A stretch of 64,000 bases of DNA. Source: Sepiola atlantica. Taxonomy: Eukaryota; Mollusca; Cephalopoda; Sepiida; Sepiolidae. Positions 34,728 through 46,860 of this stretch are shown in pieces (positions within the stretch are counted from its first letter, which is position 1; each line of letters starts with the position of its first letter). Where the stretch lies: the NCBI GenBank assembly GCA_963556195.1, contig OY744537.1:22588376-22652375 (forward strand). The letters run 5' to 3'. The notes beneath the pieces were generated by a model. That model was given only the letters and a program-made list of their open reading frames with translations. It was not told where the DNA came from and searched no databases. The position numbers and the translations under genes are program-made.

Positions 34728-35038
34728 GTTGGGAAATTAGTCAGAAACAATTTATTTTGCTCTACCTACTTACTTGTGACCTATTTGCGTTAAAAAAATT
34801 TTTTTTTTTTTTAATAAGTTTAAAGTAATTTAATTTGCCATAAATAGTGACTGCGTAAAATAATCCGTGTTCAACCATTAGAGGAAGTAAGTACATAACC
34901 GGATTATTTTACTCACAGTCTCTATTCACGGTAAATTAAATTGCTTAAAACTTCTTTTAAATAATAAATTCTTTTAATGCAAATAGGTCACAAATGAGTG
35001 AGTAAAGTAAAATAAATTGCTTTGACTAATTTCCCAAC
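34728..35038. mobile_element. foldback (MITE-like) element, block 2
   Basis: Paralogue of 21,981-22,291, 311 bp, with no difference I could find between the two copies. Confidence 0.85.
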
Positions 35039-35353
35039 AGTATTTCCTTTCAAATAGTTTATCTCAGCAATAGTAATGATTACAGTCCATTTTCATATTC
35101 AGATTGACACCAACCACTGGCGTTGCCAGGAGTTGAAAAAGGACTCCAGTATACTCCAATCATGAATCCTTTATTCTCTACTTATTCATGTTTATATGCA
35201 TACTGGAAAGAATGCCCTATAGTGTTGCCCAGGAATGAATACGGACCCCCTTATACGTCAGTTCTGAATCCCATATTAGCAGTTCTATTCGTAGTTTTTT
35301 AATTTCTAAAATAAAAAGTAGTCCCTACTCATCTTACCACAACTGATGACAAA

Positions 35354-35486
35354 GTTAGACACAAGGTTAGTTTTTAATGTGGCGGAAATCTAGAATTGGA
35401 ACAAAAATGAAAATTGCCTATCTAGGAGGACTTCTTTACCTCTGACCGAGGAATGATGAACAGATATCACACTTTGATCATAGCCA
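35354..35486 (-). mobile_element. decayed U2-SINE relic, block 2
   Basis: Counterpart of 22,607-22,739; essentially identical between blocks. Confidence 0.65.
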
Positions 35487-35837
35487 GGTCAGGTGAAGAT
35501 GTTTTCATTCCTTGAATCCCCTCATTCTCTTTGACATGTCCTTTGAATTTAGATGTCTGTAGTTTCCAATATGACTCAGTTTTTGTCATGTTAATTAATG
35601 AAGCATCCTTTGATTAATTTCCGAACTGTATTTCCTTTAAAATAATTCATGTCGGTAATAGTAATTATTGATTACCATAAATTTTAACTTTTAGTCAGTT
35701 TTTATTATTTTAACAAAAGGTTCCAGCACATTTTAGAGTAATTCTTATCACACACACAAAAGTTGTCATAAAAACACTAAAATCCAAAATGTTTTTCTGA
35801 CCAGAGTGTATTAAATCACATCTTTTTTTTAGTTACC

Positions 35838-36030
35838 TCCCTCCCACAAGGTCAGAAAAATGGGATTTAAAAAGCCAGCATCCTAGAGGAAGAGCACTCT
35901 GGCTGAACAAAATTCCCGTCAGCACTAACCGGTAGGGGCACCTCAGGCAATTAGCAATAAACTAACCCTTTATCAAAGGATGAGAAGGCAAAGCCTGGGA
36001 ATGTGGACTTCCTAGAACTGCACAGGAGCA
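35838..36030 (-). mobile_element. decayed U2-SINE body, block 2
   Basis: Counterpart of 23,094-23,292 but clearly more diverged from it than the preceding 1.5 kb is: it has lost the TGCCTGGGCAGCC part (AAATTCCCGTCAGCAC) and carries several substitutions. Confidence 0.7.
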
Positions 36031-36469
36031 CACCTCACACAGACAGAGAACAAGCCATAATCAAAAATGGCATAGACTTTGCCGATTTTATTTTGGTATG
36101 AACTTATCCCGAAAAGGTTGAGTTTACTAAATTTAATTGTTGCAAAGAAAGTCACCACCAGTTGGTTATACTAAGGGAGGTAACTCAGGCGAAAACATCT
36201 TACTGTATATAATGTACACCGTGAATGCAAGAGGATATCATTTACATTTAATTATTATGTGATGTACCTTACGAATGCTAACCAAGAGATTAAAAAAAAA
36301 ATTTTTTTAGATTCTGAAAGTTAAATTTTATTATTACGGTATAGTTTACTAATTAATTTATTACTTAAAGCAAATTATTATAATATATATATATATTATT
36401 AATTTAAAAACAACGAACATAAAAGTACATTAAATATTTAGGTGATAAAAATTGTACATATTTCAAGAC

Positions 36470-36511
36470 AAGTGTCTTGGTCCAGTGGTAAAGACGCTGG
36501 ACTATAGACAT

Positions 36512-36512
<1 letters not shown>
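36470..36512 (+). mobile_element. tRNA-like SINE head fragment, block 2
   Basis: Counterpart of 23,757-23,798 with A-box TGGTCCAGTGG at 36,478-36,488, followed by TAAAGACGCTGGACTATAGA and a (TA)n tract of about 58 bp. Confidence 0.5.
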
Positions 36513-36574
<62 letters not shown>

Positions 36575-36860
36575 CTTTTTATGGTAATGTTGTTTTAACC
36601 TCCATTTTAAACATTATTGGATGTAAACGGCTTCCAAAACTATTAATACATGAAGATTAGCTAAGAATTTTAAACCATTAGATGACTTTCTATTCGACAG
36701 TTTAAATGCTTTCAAGTTTTTTTTTTAAATTCGAAGGGTCACAAAGTAATTCATTTTTTTTCTCCCACTAACATGGCTGACGTGTTTACAAAGAAACAGA
36801 AATGCATTCTGGTGGATTTAATTTCGTAATTATTTTTTAAAATAGGATTTAAAATGATTT

Positions 36861-36961
36861 GTGTAATTTGGCTTATTCGGACTACTGTTCTCATCTTGAG
36901 TGTCATTGAGTGAGAATAACACTCAAGATGAGAACAGTAGTCAGAATAATCCAAATCACAC
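36861..36961. mobile_element. small foldback element, block 2
   Basis: Counterpart of 24,995-25,087 with a better-paired left arm (CTGTTCTCATCTTGAGTGT), which mirrors ACACTCAAGATGAGAACAG exactly. Confidence 0.8.
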
Positions 36962-37231
36962 AAATCCTCATCTCAAAAATTCAGAAACAGGATTTAAAAT
37001 ATTTCCTTTTACACTATCGCATTTTTTTTATTTCAATAAATATTTGATTAATATTAAGAATAAAGGTTACATAGACACGAGAAATACAGACAGATGAGAA
37101 GTAGTCGCACAATTTCATTAATATAAATGGACTATTTTGAGTGTGTGTACATTTACTTGCTTAATAAAAAAAAAATTTTAGTCTCATAATGATCATTTTA
37201 TTTGATTAAATCTAATGGGGCAGGGGGGGGG

Positions 37232-37553
37232 CGGTGATCTCTCCTCTTCCCTACAAACTTTCTCACAGAAGAAACGTTACTAGTCTCTCTCTACTCTATT
37301 ATTTTTTTCATAGGTGTTCAACTAAGCTCTAAGTTTTGGTTCATCCTTGTAAGATATTCACAGCAAGAACTCTTCTTCCTACCACAACAGGACAAGAATT
37401 TCCGTTCTCCGTTCATGTGTCTAACATCAAGCAGAATTTCCATGAACAGAGTGCAAGGGCTTCCCATCTGTGGAACACATTACCTCAGGACTGCTTCCCT
37501 GCTAATTACAACTTGGTCGTCTTCAAATTGAATGTCAACAAATTCTTGGCATA
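37232..37553 (+). pseudogene. LINE ORF2 C-terminus, block 2 (frameshifted)
   Basis: Same segment as 25,379-25,692. A 2-base loss (CAAACTCTTTCTC becomes CAAACTTTCTC) shifts the frame near the start. The rest, including ASHLWNTLPQD and the FKLNVNKFL-like end, stays open from about 37,336. Confidence 0.75.
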
Positions 37554-37941
37554 AACGGCCATTGATCAATCTTAGTACTCCCATAGCGTTCCTCATCGTT
37601 CGGCTGGCAATCATTTCTGTCTCATTAACGTTTATCCTTGAGTGGCTCTCGGCCTTGATAAGCGGTGACAGAATAGTTTTTTTAAAAAAAACTATCAAGG
37701 TAAGAAGTTAAAAAACTATCAAGGTAAGAAGTTAAAAAACTTTAAAAAACTATCATTGATAAAAACTGTTTGAATTATTTTGAATTCATATTGTTTAAAT
37801 TATTATATTCTGGTCACATTAGTATTTTAAAAATAAAACTACTAGCAGAGCTACCCAATGTTGCCCAAGCTAGAGTGTGGCAAACATCTAACATGTACAA
37901 TATGTCTGTTTATAAGTTACTAGCAGAGCTACTCGGTATTG

Positions 37942-38281
37942 GCTTGGCCTTTTGGCTAAGATCAAAGTGTAATATCTGTTCCGATGGATACTGCACCCCA
38001 TAGACTGGTATTGTCTTGGCCTCCGGGGCTTGATTTACGCCGATCTATGGGTCTGTCCTGTGCAGTTCTAGGAGGTCCACCCTCCCAGGCTTCGCCTCCC
38101 CTCTTTGGGGAGGAGTAAGTTTATTTCTTACTGCCTGAGGCGCCCCTACTGGGGAATGCCGATGGGCTGCCCAGGCAATTTTTAAACCCCACTTTCCCGA
38201 CCCGACCTTGGGTCACATCTTACTTGTGGGAGTAAGATAAAAACTGGCCTTGTGCCTAACTCCTGGAGAGGAGTAAATCAA
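37942..38281 (+). mobile_element. full-length U2-headed SINE, block 2 only
   Basis: A 340-bp copy beginning GCTTGGCCTTTTGGCTAAG then ATCAAAGTGTAATATCTGTT (one change in the U2 GTAGTA segment, to GTAATA) and ending AGAGGAGTAAATCAA. It is flanked by 12-bp direct repeats TACTCGGTATTG at 37,930-37,941 and 38,282-38,293. The matching part of block 1 (about 26,030-26,065) has no SINE. Confidence 0.9.
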
Positions 38282-39202
38282 TACTCGGTATTGTCCAGGT
38301 TAGAGTGTGGGATAGCATCATATGCAACATCATGGTAGGGAGAGTTTACTTTAACAGCAACCTTGATGCTGTCAGCTAGATATCTTACTCACCGAGCTAT
38401 TCAGATATATGTTAATACTCTTAAACTAACACTAATGAATAGATGAATTTCATTTTGTAACATGTTTGAAAATTGTCATTAGCTTCTTTAAGGGGCAGCC
38501 AGAGACGCAAAAATACTTCCATTATGTGCACATGCAAATTGTGCATGTAATGTAAATACAATTATATTGAAAGTACACTTCCTAGTATGTTTTCGTTTTT
38601 AGGGGCAGACATGCACAGACAGAGAGGTGTTCTCCTATATATATATATATTTCATTTGAATTAAAGGGAAAACAGTTTTCAGTTGAGGGGTTGTGCCCCC
38701 GGGGACCATCTTAATATTATCAAAATTTGCTGAAATTTTGAGAATAGACATCATTTTTGGTCATTTCATTTGAATCTAAGGGAAAACAGTTTTCAGTGGG
38801 GGAGTGGGGGGGGCCTAACGTTGAAGTGATATATTTCTTATATAGCCTATGACCTTCACTGAGAGGTCAGTAGTCCACATGCCAATTTTCAAGTACTTTT
38901 GTCCAGCGGTTTGGGTGAACATAAGACACAAAGATCAGCCAGACACACACACACTCAGTTACTATTTTATATATATAGATCAACAGGAAAGCACTTATAT
39001 TTATACTGTATTCCTTGAGAAAGAGGAACAATTAAATTTGTGATTAAATTAGAATAGTCTGGTTAATAAAATACAAAATGACATCTAACCATTTGATTCC
39101 TGACATAAAACCATCTAAGTTCTAATAGAATAATTTTTTTTCCAATTAAAAAATGAAAACAATTTTTTTTCTCCAAATATTGACAGTCGTCCCCACAAAG
39201 AG

Positions 39203-39351
39203 ATGACAACACCCTGGAGGTGGTAGACTCTTCCTGTTACCTAGATGTGTTGAGCGCAGGTGGTAGATGTAAACTCAGTACGAAGACAAGGGTGAAGTCA
39301 GAATGGGAAAACTTTTGTGAGCTGTCCCCTCTCTACATCCGGGGTAAATGA
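39203..39351 (+). pseudogene. non-LTR reverse transcriptase fragment, block 2
   Basis: Counterpart of 26,960-27,111 with an in-frame 3-base loss (CYLGDVL becomes CYLDVL). Confidence 0.6.
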
Positions 39352-39641
39352 ATAGAGGGGGGGGGGGGGATATATGCAAGCTTCGGGGGAACATTTCCTC
39401 ACGCTAATCTGCGTCGAAGTTGATGGTTTTGTTGAATACTTTTTTCAGCCTAGCCCTAACTACATGACTCCCGTAATGCTTGCTAACCTCGCTTAAGTAA
39501 TGTTATGCTTAAGTTATCTTACCCAACCATTGCCCAAGTTAGTTTATCTTCTAAGTGCTTCTTCACCTGGACCCTTCCTAGTGCCGGACGCTGGGCATAT
39601 CTGACAGGGAAACTTCTAATTTTAGTTTTCAAGCTAACCCA

Positions 39642-39860
39642 CTACTCACTCCTGGTAACCGCCTCCACTAGATCCTGTTGAATAAAGGATGCTAGCTTTT
39701 CCCAGAAGTGACGTATCTCCAGAAAGGAGGCATTCAACTTCCAGTACTCAGCTTGTTTATGCTTATTGCTTAAATTCAACTGGGCCATAATCAATTTATG
39801 GTCTGATTGAACATAGAACATAAAGTCTATGTTACCTCTTTTAACTAGCATCCTATCCAA
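39642..39860 (-). pseudogene. LINE endonuclease fragment, block 2
   Basis: Counterpart of 27,400-27,639 (YVQSDHKLIMAQLNL, YWKLNASFLEIRHFW) with a few substitutions; the frame is still open. Confidence 0.65.
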
Positions 39861-40699
39861 ATAAGTATTTGGGTCTCGTAATGCAAAGTATGCACTTCAG
39901 ATCTGTAACAAACACCTGCAAAAGGAGACTCTTTTCTTGAATGGTGTTGGGCCTATGAACCCTGACAACTTAAACGTCATGGACAGGGTGTTTCACAAGA
40001 AAGGAGACACTCTTACCTCAGGGATTCCCATGCCGAGAAGTTTACAGTCAGCACCTGACAATCGTAAAATGAAACGTAGTGCATCTCCTGGGGCGCAGCT
40101 ACATTCATCTCAGGGACAATAGATCTCTTTGCACTCAAGCGACCCGATTTTGAGACGTCATGCCCTTCACATTCAAACTCGCCGAGAGCCATAGATTTAT
40201 CTTAAGCAGTGTCGAAAATGGTTACAAAATCTGCGTGGTTAGGACACGAATACTGTGCGCCATGCTCAGTGTGGCCAGTTTCTTGATATCCGGGCTGCCA
40301 CTGCACACAATTCCGTCTAGGGGAAAGGTTAATTTTAAGTCTCTATATATATATAGGGGGGAGGGGGAACAAAAAGCCGGACCCGTTTCTTATATTTTGC
40401 TAAAAAATTCTTTGAGGAAGACTACAGCTATTGAAATCAATTTGGCGAGTAATATTAAACTACAAGAAATTGACAACGGAGAAGGTAGTGGATGGGAAGG
40501 ACAAATATAAGGAGAAAGAAACAGCCCCTGCAACAGGAAATCACGTCAAAATGTAGGTCTTCGAGAATATTTAAAATCTAGTTTTTTTTAGTTTTATCAT
40601 TCATTTAATACAAAGACGTATGGAAGGGAAGTAACCAGATGTAAATTCAATCATTGTATCCTAAAAGGATACTCGCAATTAAGAAATTGCATAATATTT

Positions 40700-41690
40700 T
40701 ATCACTAGACTACATGGACACATCTATACTTGAATCAGCATTCAAACATGGCACTGCATACCACGTTTCTATTTACTTGCCAGATGTGGCAACAATACTA
40801 TATGAATGGGAGAATGGTGACTTTATAGAGATATAGGATACTGGCAGGTGTGAGAAGTTTTCTAGCCTGTTAGAGGGAGCCTACCTTTTGGTAGTAGTAT
40901 CTTCTATGTATTTATTCCAATTCATATTGCCTGTGAATGTTAGGCCGAGGAGTTTGAATGTTGGATTCTTGGGAAGGGTGCTATTAGCCATGCCAATCAG
41001 TGGTCGGAAATGTTACTTGTAATTGTTAACGGAAAGGAGCTTTGTCTTGGTAGCATTGAATGTAACCATCCATTTTTGGCCTTGTTCTACTACGAAGGAA
41101 TCAGCCATTGCCTTGGATATGTGTTCACTTTGCACAAATGTGTCGAGAATAAAGCGTGGTGTCATCAGCAAATATACCCATCTCACATACGAATGCATCA
41201 GGGAGGTTGTTTATGAATACTAAAATTCCAAGTATCCCACCTGCATTAATGCCGTTATTTGCATGTACAGCCATCGAGAAGGAGCTGGATCTTTCTTTTA
41301 GCTAAGATTATATTTGTCTAGTAATATCGTACAAATTAAGTTTCTTGAGAAGACCCTCATGCCAGACCTTGTCAAATGACTTGGACATGTCAAGCGCTAC
41401 TTCTCTAGTTTCACCTATCTTATCCAGTGTATGGTATATGCGTTTAGAGATGGCCGTTAGGATATCCACAATAGAACGGAATTGCCTAAATCCATACTGT
41501 TGGTCAGAAAGAAGTTTAGCATTTTCAAGGTGGTGGACTATCACTAGATTGATGAATGATTCAAAGATTTTAGCGAAGAGGATGAGTTATGGGGTAATAA
41601 TTTTGCGGGTGAGTTTTTTCACTAGAGTTCTCGAAAACTGGCAATCTTCCAGCTATCAGGGAAGCAAGATTCGGTAAAACATTTGTTATA
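40700..41690 (-). pseudogene. CR1/jockey-like LINE reverse transcriptase, decayed
   Basis: Reading the minus strand from 41,690: ESCFPDSWKIA, then SKIFESFIN, then LLSDQQYGFRQFRSIVDILT, ALDMSKSFDKVWHEGLLKKL (RT finger/palm motifs, with the LDMSKSFDKVWH core for the first catalytic Asp), then QGQKWMVTFNATKTKLLSV after a degraded ADD-box region, then LLGLTFTGNMNWNKYI and an LYKVTILPF.-YCCHIW tail. The order and spacing match CR1/jockey-group LINEs. Several frameshifts and stops make it inactive. Only 40,720-41,045 is duplicated in block 1. Confidence 0.8.
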
Positions 41691-41699
41691 GTTTGAAGC

Positions 41700-42780
41700 G
41701 GACAGGGTCTAGCTTAGACTAGCATTTCTTTATTACTATAACAGAGATAAGATCTGATCACCTGTTTTGGAAGTGTAAAGGTTTGTTTTTTTTATATCTT
41801 AGGACATGGGAAAGGTTGATGATCAGATCTACTGCGGTTTTCGTCCGTAGTGGGAAATCAGCATTGTGGTTTGTGGAGTCCAAGGCGAAATGCTAGGCAG
41901 GCAGTTCAGTCTCATCTGGTACTGTGCAAGACATCATGATGGTTGAATAGTGGAGGAATTGTAGATCACCTATTGTTGACAACACTATTATAGATTTTCC
42001 AGAAATCAGTTCCTAATTTTTAGTCATCTCAGTATACCTACATTTAGTTGCGGCTTTTACACTCTTACAGTGATTTATTGATGCTATCATTTTTGTCTAA
42101 TTATAGCCGACTTATGACGGTTGAAAGGAAGGAATGCTTGCTGCCTATGTGCAATAACAGCTGCACAGAATCTTACTTTGACCTATTCAGTTAACTCCTT
42201 TGCACACAACAGGGAGAGAAAGTTTTATTCAAATGTCAATCTCTAAGGTATTCACAATCAGCACATTGGTAATATTCCATCTTGAGTAACGGCACTTCGG
42301 TTTGAGGTGATACCAACCATATAAGGTGATCAGCATTCTTGTATTCTATCACAAAACCCTAACACAGTGCAGTCAAGAATAGATCACGTAGTGGGGTTTG
42401 CTGGCCCTCATGATTTCGGAGGCGGATCGGGAAAGTAACGGATTGTGAAAAGGAATGTGCAAGCAAGAAGCTACGTGCTCTGTTACCAACTGGGTCTGTG
42501 TAGCTGGAGAACCTGAGGCAATCTGTGGATATTAAAGTCGCCAAATAGATGAATTTAGCCGTTCGGATACTTGGAAAATGCTGTGTGGATACTAGTAGAG
42601 ACATAGTTGAGTAGGATAGTCTTAGGTCAAGGGAATATAGGTAACTAATAGTGTTATAATGTTAATCTAAAGCTGTGAAGCTCAACGTGGTCCATAGCTA
42701 AATTTGAGGATTGAAAAAATTGTTTCTTTAATATTTTTTTCACTTAAAAGTTAGGGAGTGCCTAATAGATAATATAATCT
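41700..42780. other. no feature recognised
   Basis: Mixed-composition sequence directly upstream (minus sense) of the LINE RT; it may contain more decayed LINE coding sequence, but I see no diagnostic motif. Confidence 0.35.
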
Positions 42781-42829
42781 ATATATATATATAAAACTCA
42801 ATGTCTGTGTGTGTTCCCAATAGAAAAAA

Positions 42830-43015
42830 AGGTTAGAGAATCTCAATAAAATCTAAAAGTCTATTCTTAACCGGGGAAGATAATGACAGTATTACTAAAT
42901 CTCTAAGGAGGCTATCGGACAGATTCCGTCAGTGGGTGTCGAGTTTTCAAGTCATTCTTCATCAAACATCTATGTAATAATTTGAAAACGCTGAGTCATT
43001 ACGTTGAGAAATAAC
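42830..43015. repeat. single diverged copy related to the 322-bp satellite
   Basis: Shares in order GGTTAGAGAAT, a TATTCTTA motif, GAAGAT.ATGA.AGTATT, an AATCT.T.A segment and AATTTGAAAACGCTGAGTCA with the unit at 8,911-11,035 (rotated phase). It is preceded by a TA tract and AACTCAATGTCTGTGTGTGT, a frequent edge motif of invertebrate repeats. Confidence 0.6.
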
Positions 43016-43693
43016 TTTTTATTTTATTTAACATTTCTTAACGCGGTTATACCATTTGTGTGCGACTAAATCAGGCACAACCAAGGCATGGCCACTAGGG
43101 CTGCTGCTGCTTTTCTAGTAATATAGGCACGTCAGCGGAGCAACCTTTTCGTCATATTCAAGCCAATCTCTGTCCGTCAGATCGAAATGAACTGAAATAT
43201 CGTCTTGCAGTATTATTTTAAATAAAAAATGAAACTGATTTAGTCACAACTTTCAGCCATAAAAATTATATGAAATCAAGTTTATTTTTGGTAAATTCTC
43301 GATTTTTGTTTTAAACTCCCTCTTAAGCTTGAAAGAAAATTGTTTATTTACTTCTTACAAAAATGTTTGGACTAAATTTTAAATAAAAACAAATGAGTTT
43401 TATTTAAAATTTGAATTTTTTAATAACAAATCTAAATAAGTAGACATATTTACAAAATGAAGCAGTTTAACATGAATGAACGTGGAACATTAAGATTAAA
43501 ACAAAATAAAACTATTTTAATTTATTATCTCTCCTTGTGTAAAAACAATCAAGACCAAACATCACATTGAGATTTTTTTATAAATTTTTTTTTTTAACTT
43601 CTTTTGAAACAATAAAGTCTGTTTTTAAATTTAAATAATTCCTTATTTAAAAAAATGGATTGCTTGCTACTTAAATAGAGATCCACAAAAAAC

Positions 43694-44700
43694 TTTTGGA
43701 TTATATGAATTTCAAGCAACCTCCAAAAATGATCACCGACCAAAAGGACACTTTTTTCAGTAACACCGCATTTTGTAACTATTACTTCCAGTGTAGTTGA
43801 ATCATATGCACTTTTGTAACTTTTAGATTGCAGATTTTTATAAAGAAAAAGTTTTACTAGGAGCAAAGTGTAGTATCTGTTTTGATCATACATCCTCCCC
43901 CTTTTCTTAAAATACACAACACAAAAAAATAGAATCTTCTGTGTTTATTAAAACGTATTGTAAAAAAAAAAGAAAAAAAAAAAAGGACACACGCTATAAG
44001 ATTTTATTTTATTATGCATTCTGCCCTCGTGGGGAGGCAAGTAAATAGTGACACGAAAAAATTTTAGAACGAGAATTCAAAAGGTTTTGTAAATAAAAGG
44101 ATAAACGCATCCTACATTAAATATAACCCCCCCCCCCCACCCCTTAAATAATTTATATCCATGTTATAAAAGAAAAAAGTATTTTGGATGCTTCGGTGTT
44201 TTGTTTGTTTCTTAAAAAGTTGTAAATAGAGTGCATGTGTGACCAGGTCAACCGGAAGACACCGGTGAAGACGAAAAAGCGTCCCTTTCATTTGTCCATT
44301 GTTCTGGAGTCCTTATTCTCTGTATGGCCCAGAAAATTTTTTTTTCTAATTGCCTCAGTCTAGAAGGATTTCTTTTTAGTTTTTCCTTTTTAAAAAAAAG
44401 TTTTGCATATTATCAATCTCCGTCTGCTAACAAGATCAATAGCAAAGTTACAAACGTGCATATTTAAAAATTAGTTTCATTTGAAAGTACATTTTTAATT
44501 AAAATGTCTTTTGGAAAATAAACCCTTTTTTTTAAATAGTAAAACTTTTTCCTTAATAAAAATTTGATCTAAAAGTGCGTATTGTTCTGTTTATGATTCA
44601 ACTCAACCAGTAGTAAAAGTTTAAAAAATCCGGTGTAACTGAAAAAGTGTCCTTTTGGTCGGTGATCATTTTGGGGTGCTTGAAATCCATATGATCCAAA
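43694..44700. repeat. inverted repeat pair, ~90-bp arms
   Basis: Left arm 43,694-43,786 (TTGGATTATATGAATTTCAA, then AATGATCACCGACCAAAAGG, then ACACCGCATTTT) and right arm 44,610-44,700 are reverse complements with about a dozen differences, ~820 bp apart. A weaker relative of the right arm lies at 44,250-44,310 (CCGGTGAAGACGAAAAAGCG). The span could be a decayed TIR transposon; no transposase is recognised. Confidence 0.7.
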
Positions 44701-44989
44701 TTTCTTATATCGTTTGTGATCCATCAGATTAAAAAGGTAGAGCAGTACTGATGTAAAGGACACGTCTAGAATCTAGAGATCAGGTTAAGTTCTCTAGTTA
44801 AGGGGAGGATGTTAAAGATATAGACTCCAAACGCATATCAAAACGATTAGAGGTCGAGAAGTTTAGTTTCACTTAGTGTTAGGATATATGGGAGTTTACG
44901 AGGTGGAAGGATTCCATATTATCAAGGTTAGTTCTAATGTTTGTGAAGGAGTGCCTCAAGGGGATTTGATTGTTTTTTTTTTGGGGGGG

Positions 44990-45632
44990 GGGGGGTGTAG
45001 TGTGATCTTGTTGTCATTAACATGCCTCATAGGAATCATGTAGTCCACTTTAAAGGAGCCGCCTTTCTATGTTCTCAAACTGGCTGAAGTATGCTCCCAG
45101 GTAATTGCTGCACAGCTCAGACGTGGCATTGTAGATGCAGACCTGGATCCTAAGTCTCAGACAACTTTTTAGCCTCCGCCTTTGTTGGGAGCAGGATGTC
45201 CTACATGGGGTAGCCAAGATTTTGTCTTCCCTTCGGAGTTGCACCATGTTCTCTCTTCACTCCTAGGGGGAGACTTTCTTTAAGGTCCGAGGTAATCAGG
45301 GACAGTACCCTGTACTCTATTGTCTTTCAGGTGTAACGCATTTTACCAGACTTGGATGATCTCGGCACTGAAAAAATATCAGCTCCCAGATGACAGTTTA
45401 TATAAAAGTAACCAGATGTTCGTGCAACTTGAATGACAACTTAACTATAAAGCAGCCAGGCTCAAATCAATTGTCAGAGATAGGTTGAAACTCGGAACAA
45501 TGACGACTGTATTCTGCCTCTCTCAGTCTATCGAGAAGAGATATTTTCAGTCAGCTTTTCGAATCAGCATGCGACTCGGACGATGAGTGTCTAATTATAT
45601 ATTTTTTTGAAAGTAATAAAATTATATTTTTG
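44990..45632. other. no feature recognised
   Basis: Contains a 65-codon minus-strand open frame (45,050-45,247) rich in Arg, Cys and Ser that I do not recognise. No splice-site context supports it as an exon. Confidence 0.35.
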
Positions 45633-46818
45633 GGTACTTATAGGGAGCACATCATGTTTCCGTGACATCAATGTTCGGGCAGGTCTGGGAAGCGCTCAAA
45701 AGTTAACGAGGTGAAAACTGCCAAATGCTAAAAATGGAAGACTGGCAGACGAAAATTTCACACAAAGAAAAATACATAAAATGAAAGAACGAACAAACCA
45801 TAGATAAACTGCAAATAATTAGATTTTTTTTTCTCTCTCTCCAAATCAAAGGTTTCAAAATGAATGTATATTTTTTTGTTTTGGTACAGGAAAGTTTCAA
45901 CAGGTGATTTTTTTTTTTTTTTAAACATTTTTTTCTCTTGCTAACATAAAACCAAAAAAAAGAAAACTGTTTTTAAGCAAATGGTTCACTTTTTTGTTAT
46001 ATTTTCGTGGTTAGGGTTGCGGCTGGTCCAAAAGTTTTTTTGACTTGTTTTTCTTTTTGCGCTGAGTGCAGATGTCGAGATCGACGAAAGACAGCCAAAA
46101 AAAGTGGAGGGTAGATTTCTATCTACGCTAATATGGCGTCAAAGGGGTTGTTTTGAAACCTCTGAGGCCACAAATTTGTGCAGATAACCACATGATGAAA
46201 ACCCCCTTCTCTGCAGGGTCATATCCCTTGAAGACCCAGAGCGACTGGAGAACCGGCCAAGATTGTTTTTTCTACGATTGAACATAGACTAGACTGTATG
46301 TCCAGGGCCTGATGTGGATTGTGTAATAAATGGTCTTTGCATAACTCCTCCAGAGAATTAATCCAATCCACCTGTGTTCAGCGACAGTACACCGCATTCC
46401 TTTCGCCGATATTTTCCGGTTACTATATCCTAGGACAACAGGTAAATCAGTTTCAGGATCTTTGAAATTTCCATCCTGGATCAGGAAACAAAAGTTTCAG
46501 TTCTTATTGATACCCAAGACATGCATCCATGGTTGGGGCATCTCCAGTACTACGGGTCTGCAACACCTTTTCCTGAACTTCAACCGACAAATATGCAGAG
46601 ATTTATCGCATTTTTTGTGTTGATACAAGAGACCTTTGCTGGCAGAACTCGATTAGTCTTTCGGGAGATTCATTTTTGTTATTGAATGCAATTAATTTAT
46701 TTCAATATTTATTGGCTGCAGCCCGATTGATTAACATTCCATCAACTCTCAGGCGCTTCCGAGACCTGCCCAAACGTTGCCTTCACAAACATGGTGCAAT
46801 CTCTAAGTACCTATTTTT
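45632..46818. mobile_element. decayed inverted-terminal-repeat element (~1.2 kb)
   Basis: The left end 45,632-45,706 (GGGTACTTATAGGGAGCA, ATCATGTTTCCGTGA, TCGGGCAGGTCTGGGAAGCG) is mirrored at 46,741-46,818 (CGCTTCCGAGACCTGCCC, TTCACAAACATGGTGCAAT, CTCTAAGTACC) with roughly three quarters of positions matching. The interior has no long ORF. An old non-autonomous or degraded DNA transposon is the simplest reading. Confidence 0.6.
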
Positions 46819-46860
46819 CATAAAGTTATGTTAGCTCATTACAAAACGTTCAATTTCCAG

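Larger units (their letters stand above)
28768..41045. repeat. tandem segmental duplication, block 2
   Basis: Second copy of array plus flank plus LINE. It lacks the 837-bp inverted-repeat element of block 1 and carries a U2-SINE and a short tandem duplication (37,848-38,300) that block 1 lacks. Confidence 0.9.

Noticed and set aside
43594..43917. 107-codon minus-strand ORF
   Set aside because: Very Lys/Leu/Phe-rich translation of AT-rich DNA, overlapping one arm of an inverted repeat that is non-coding at its other copies.
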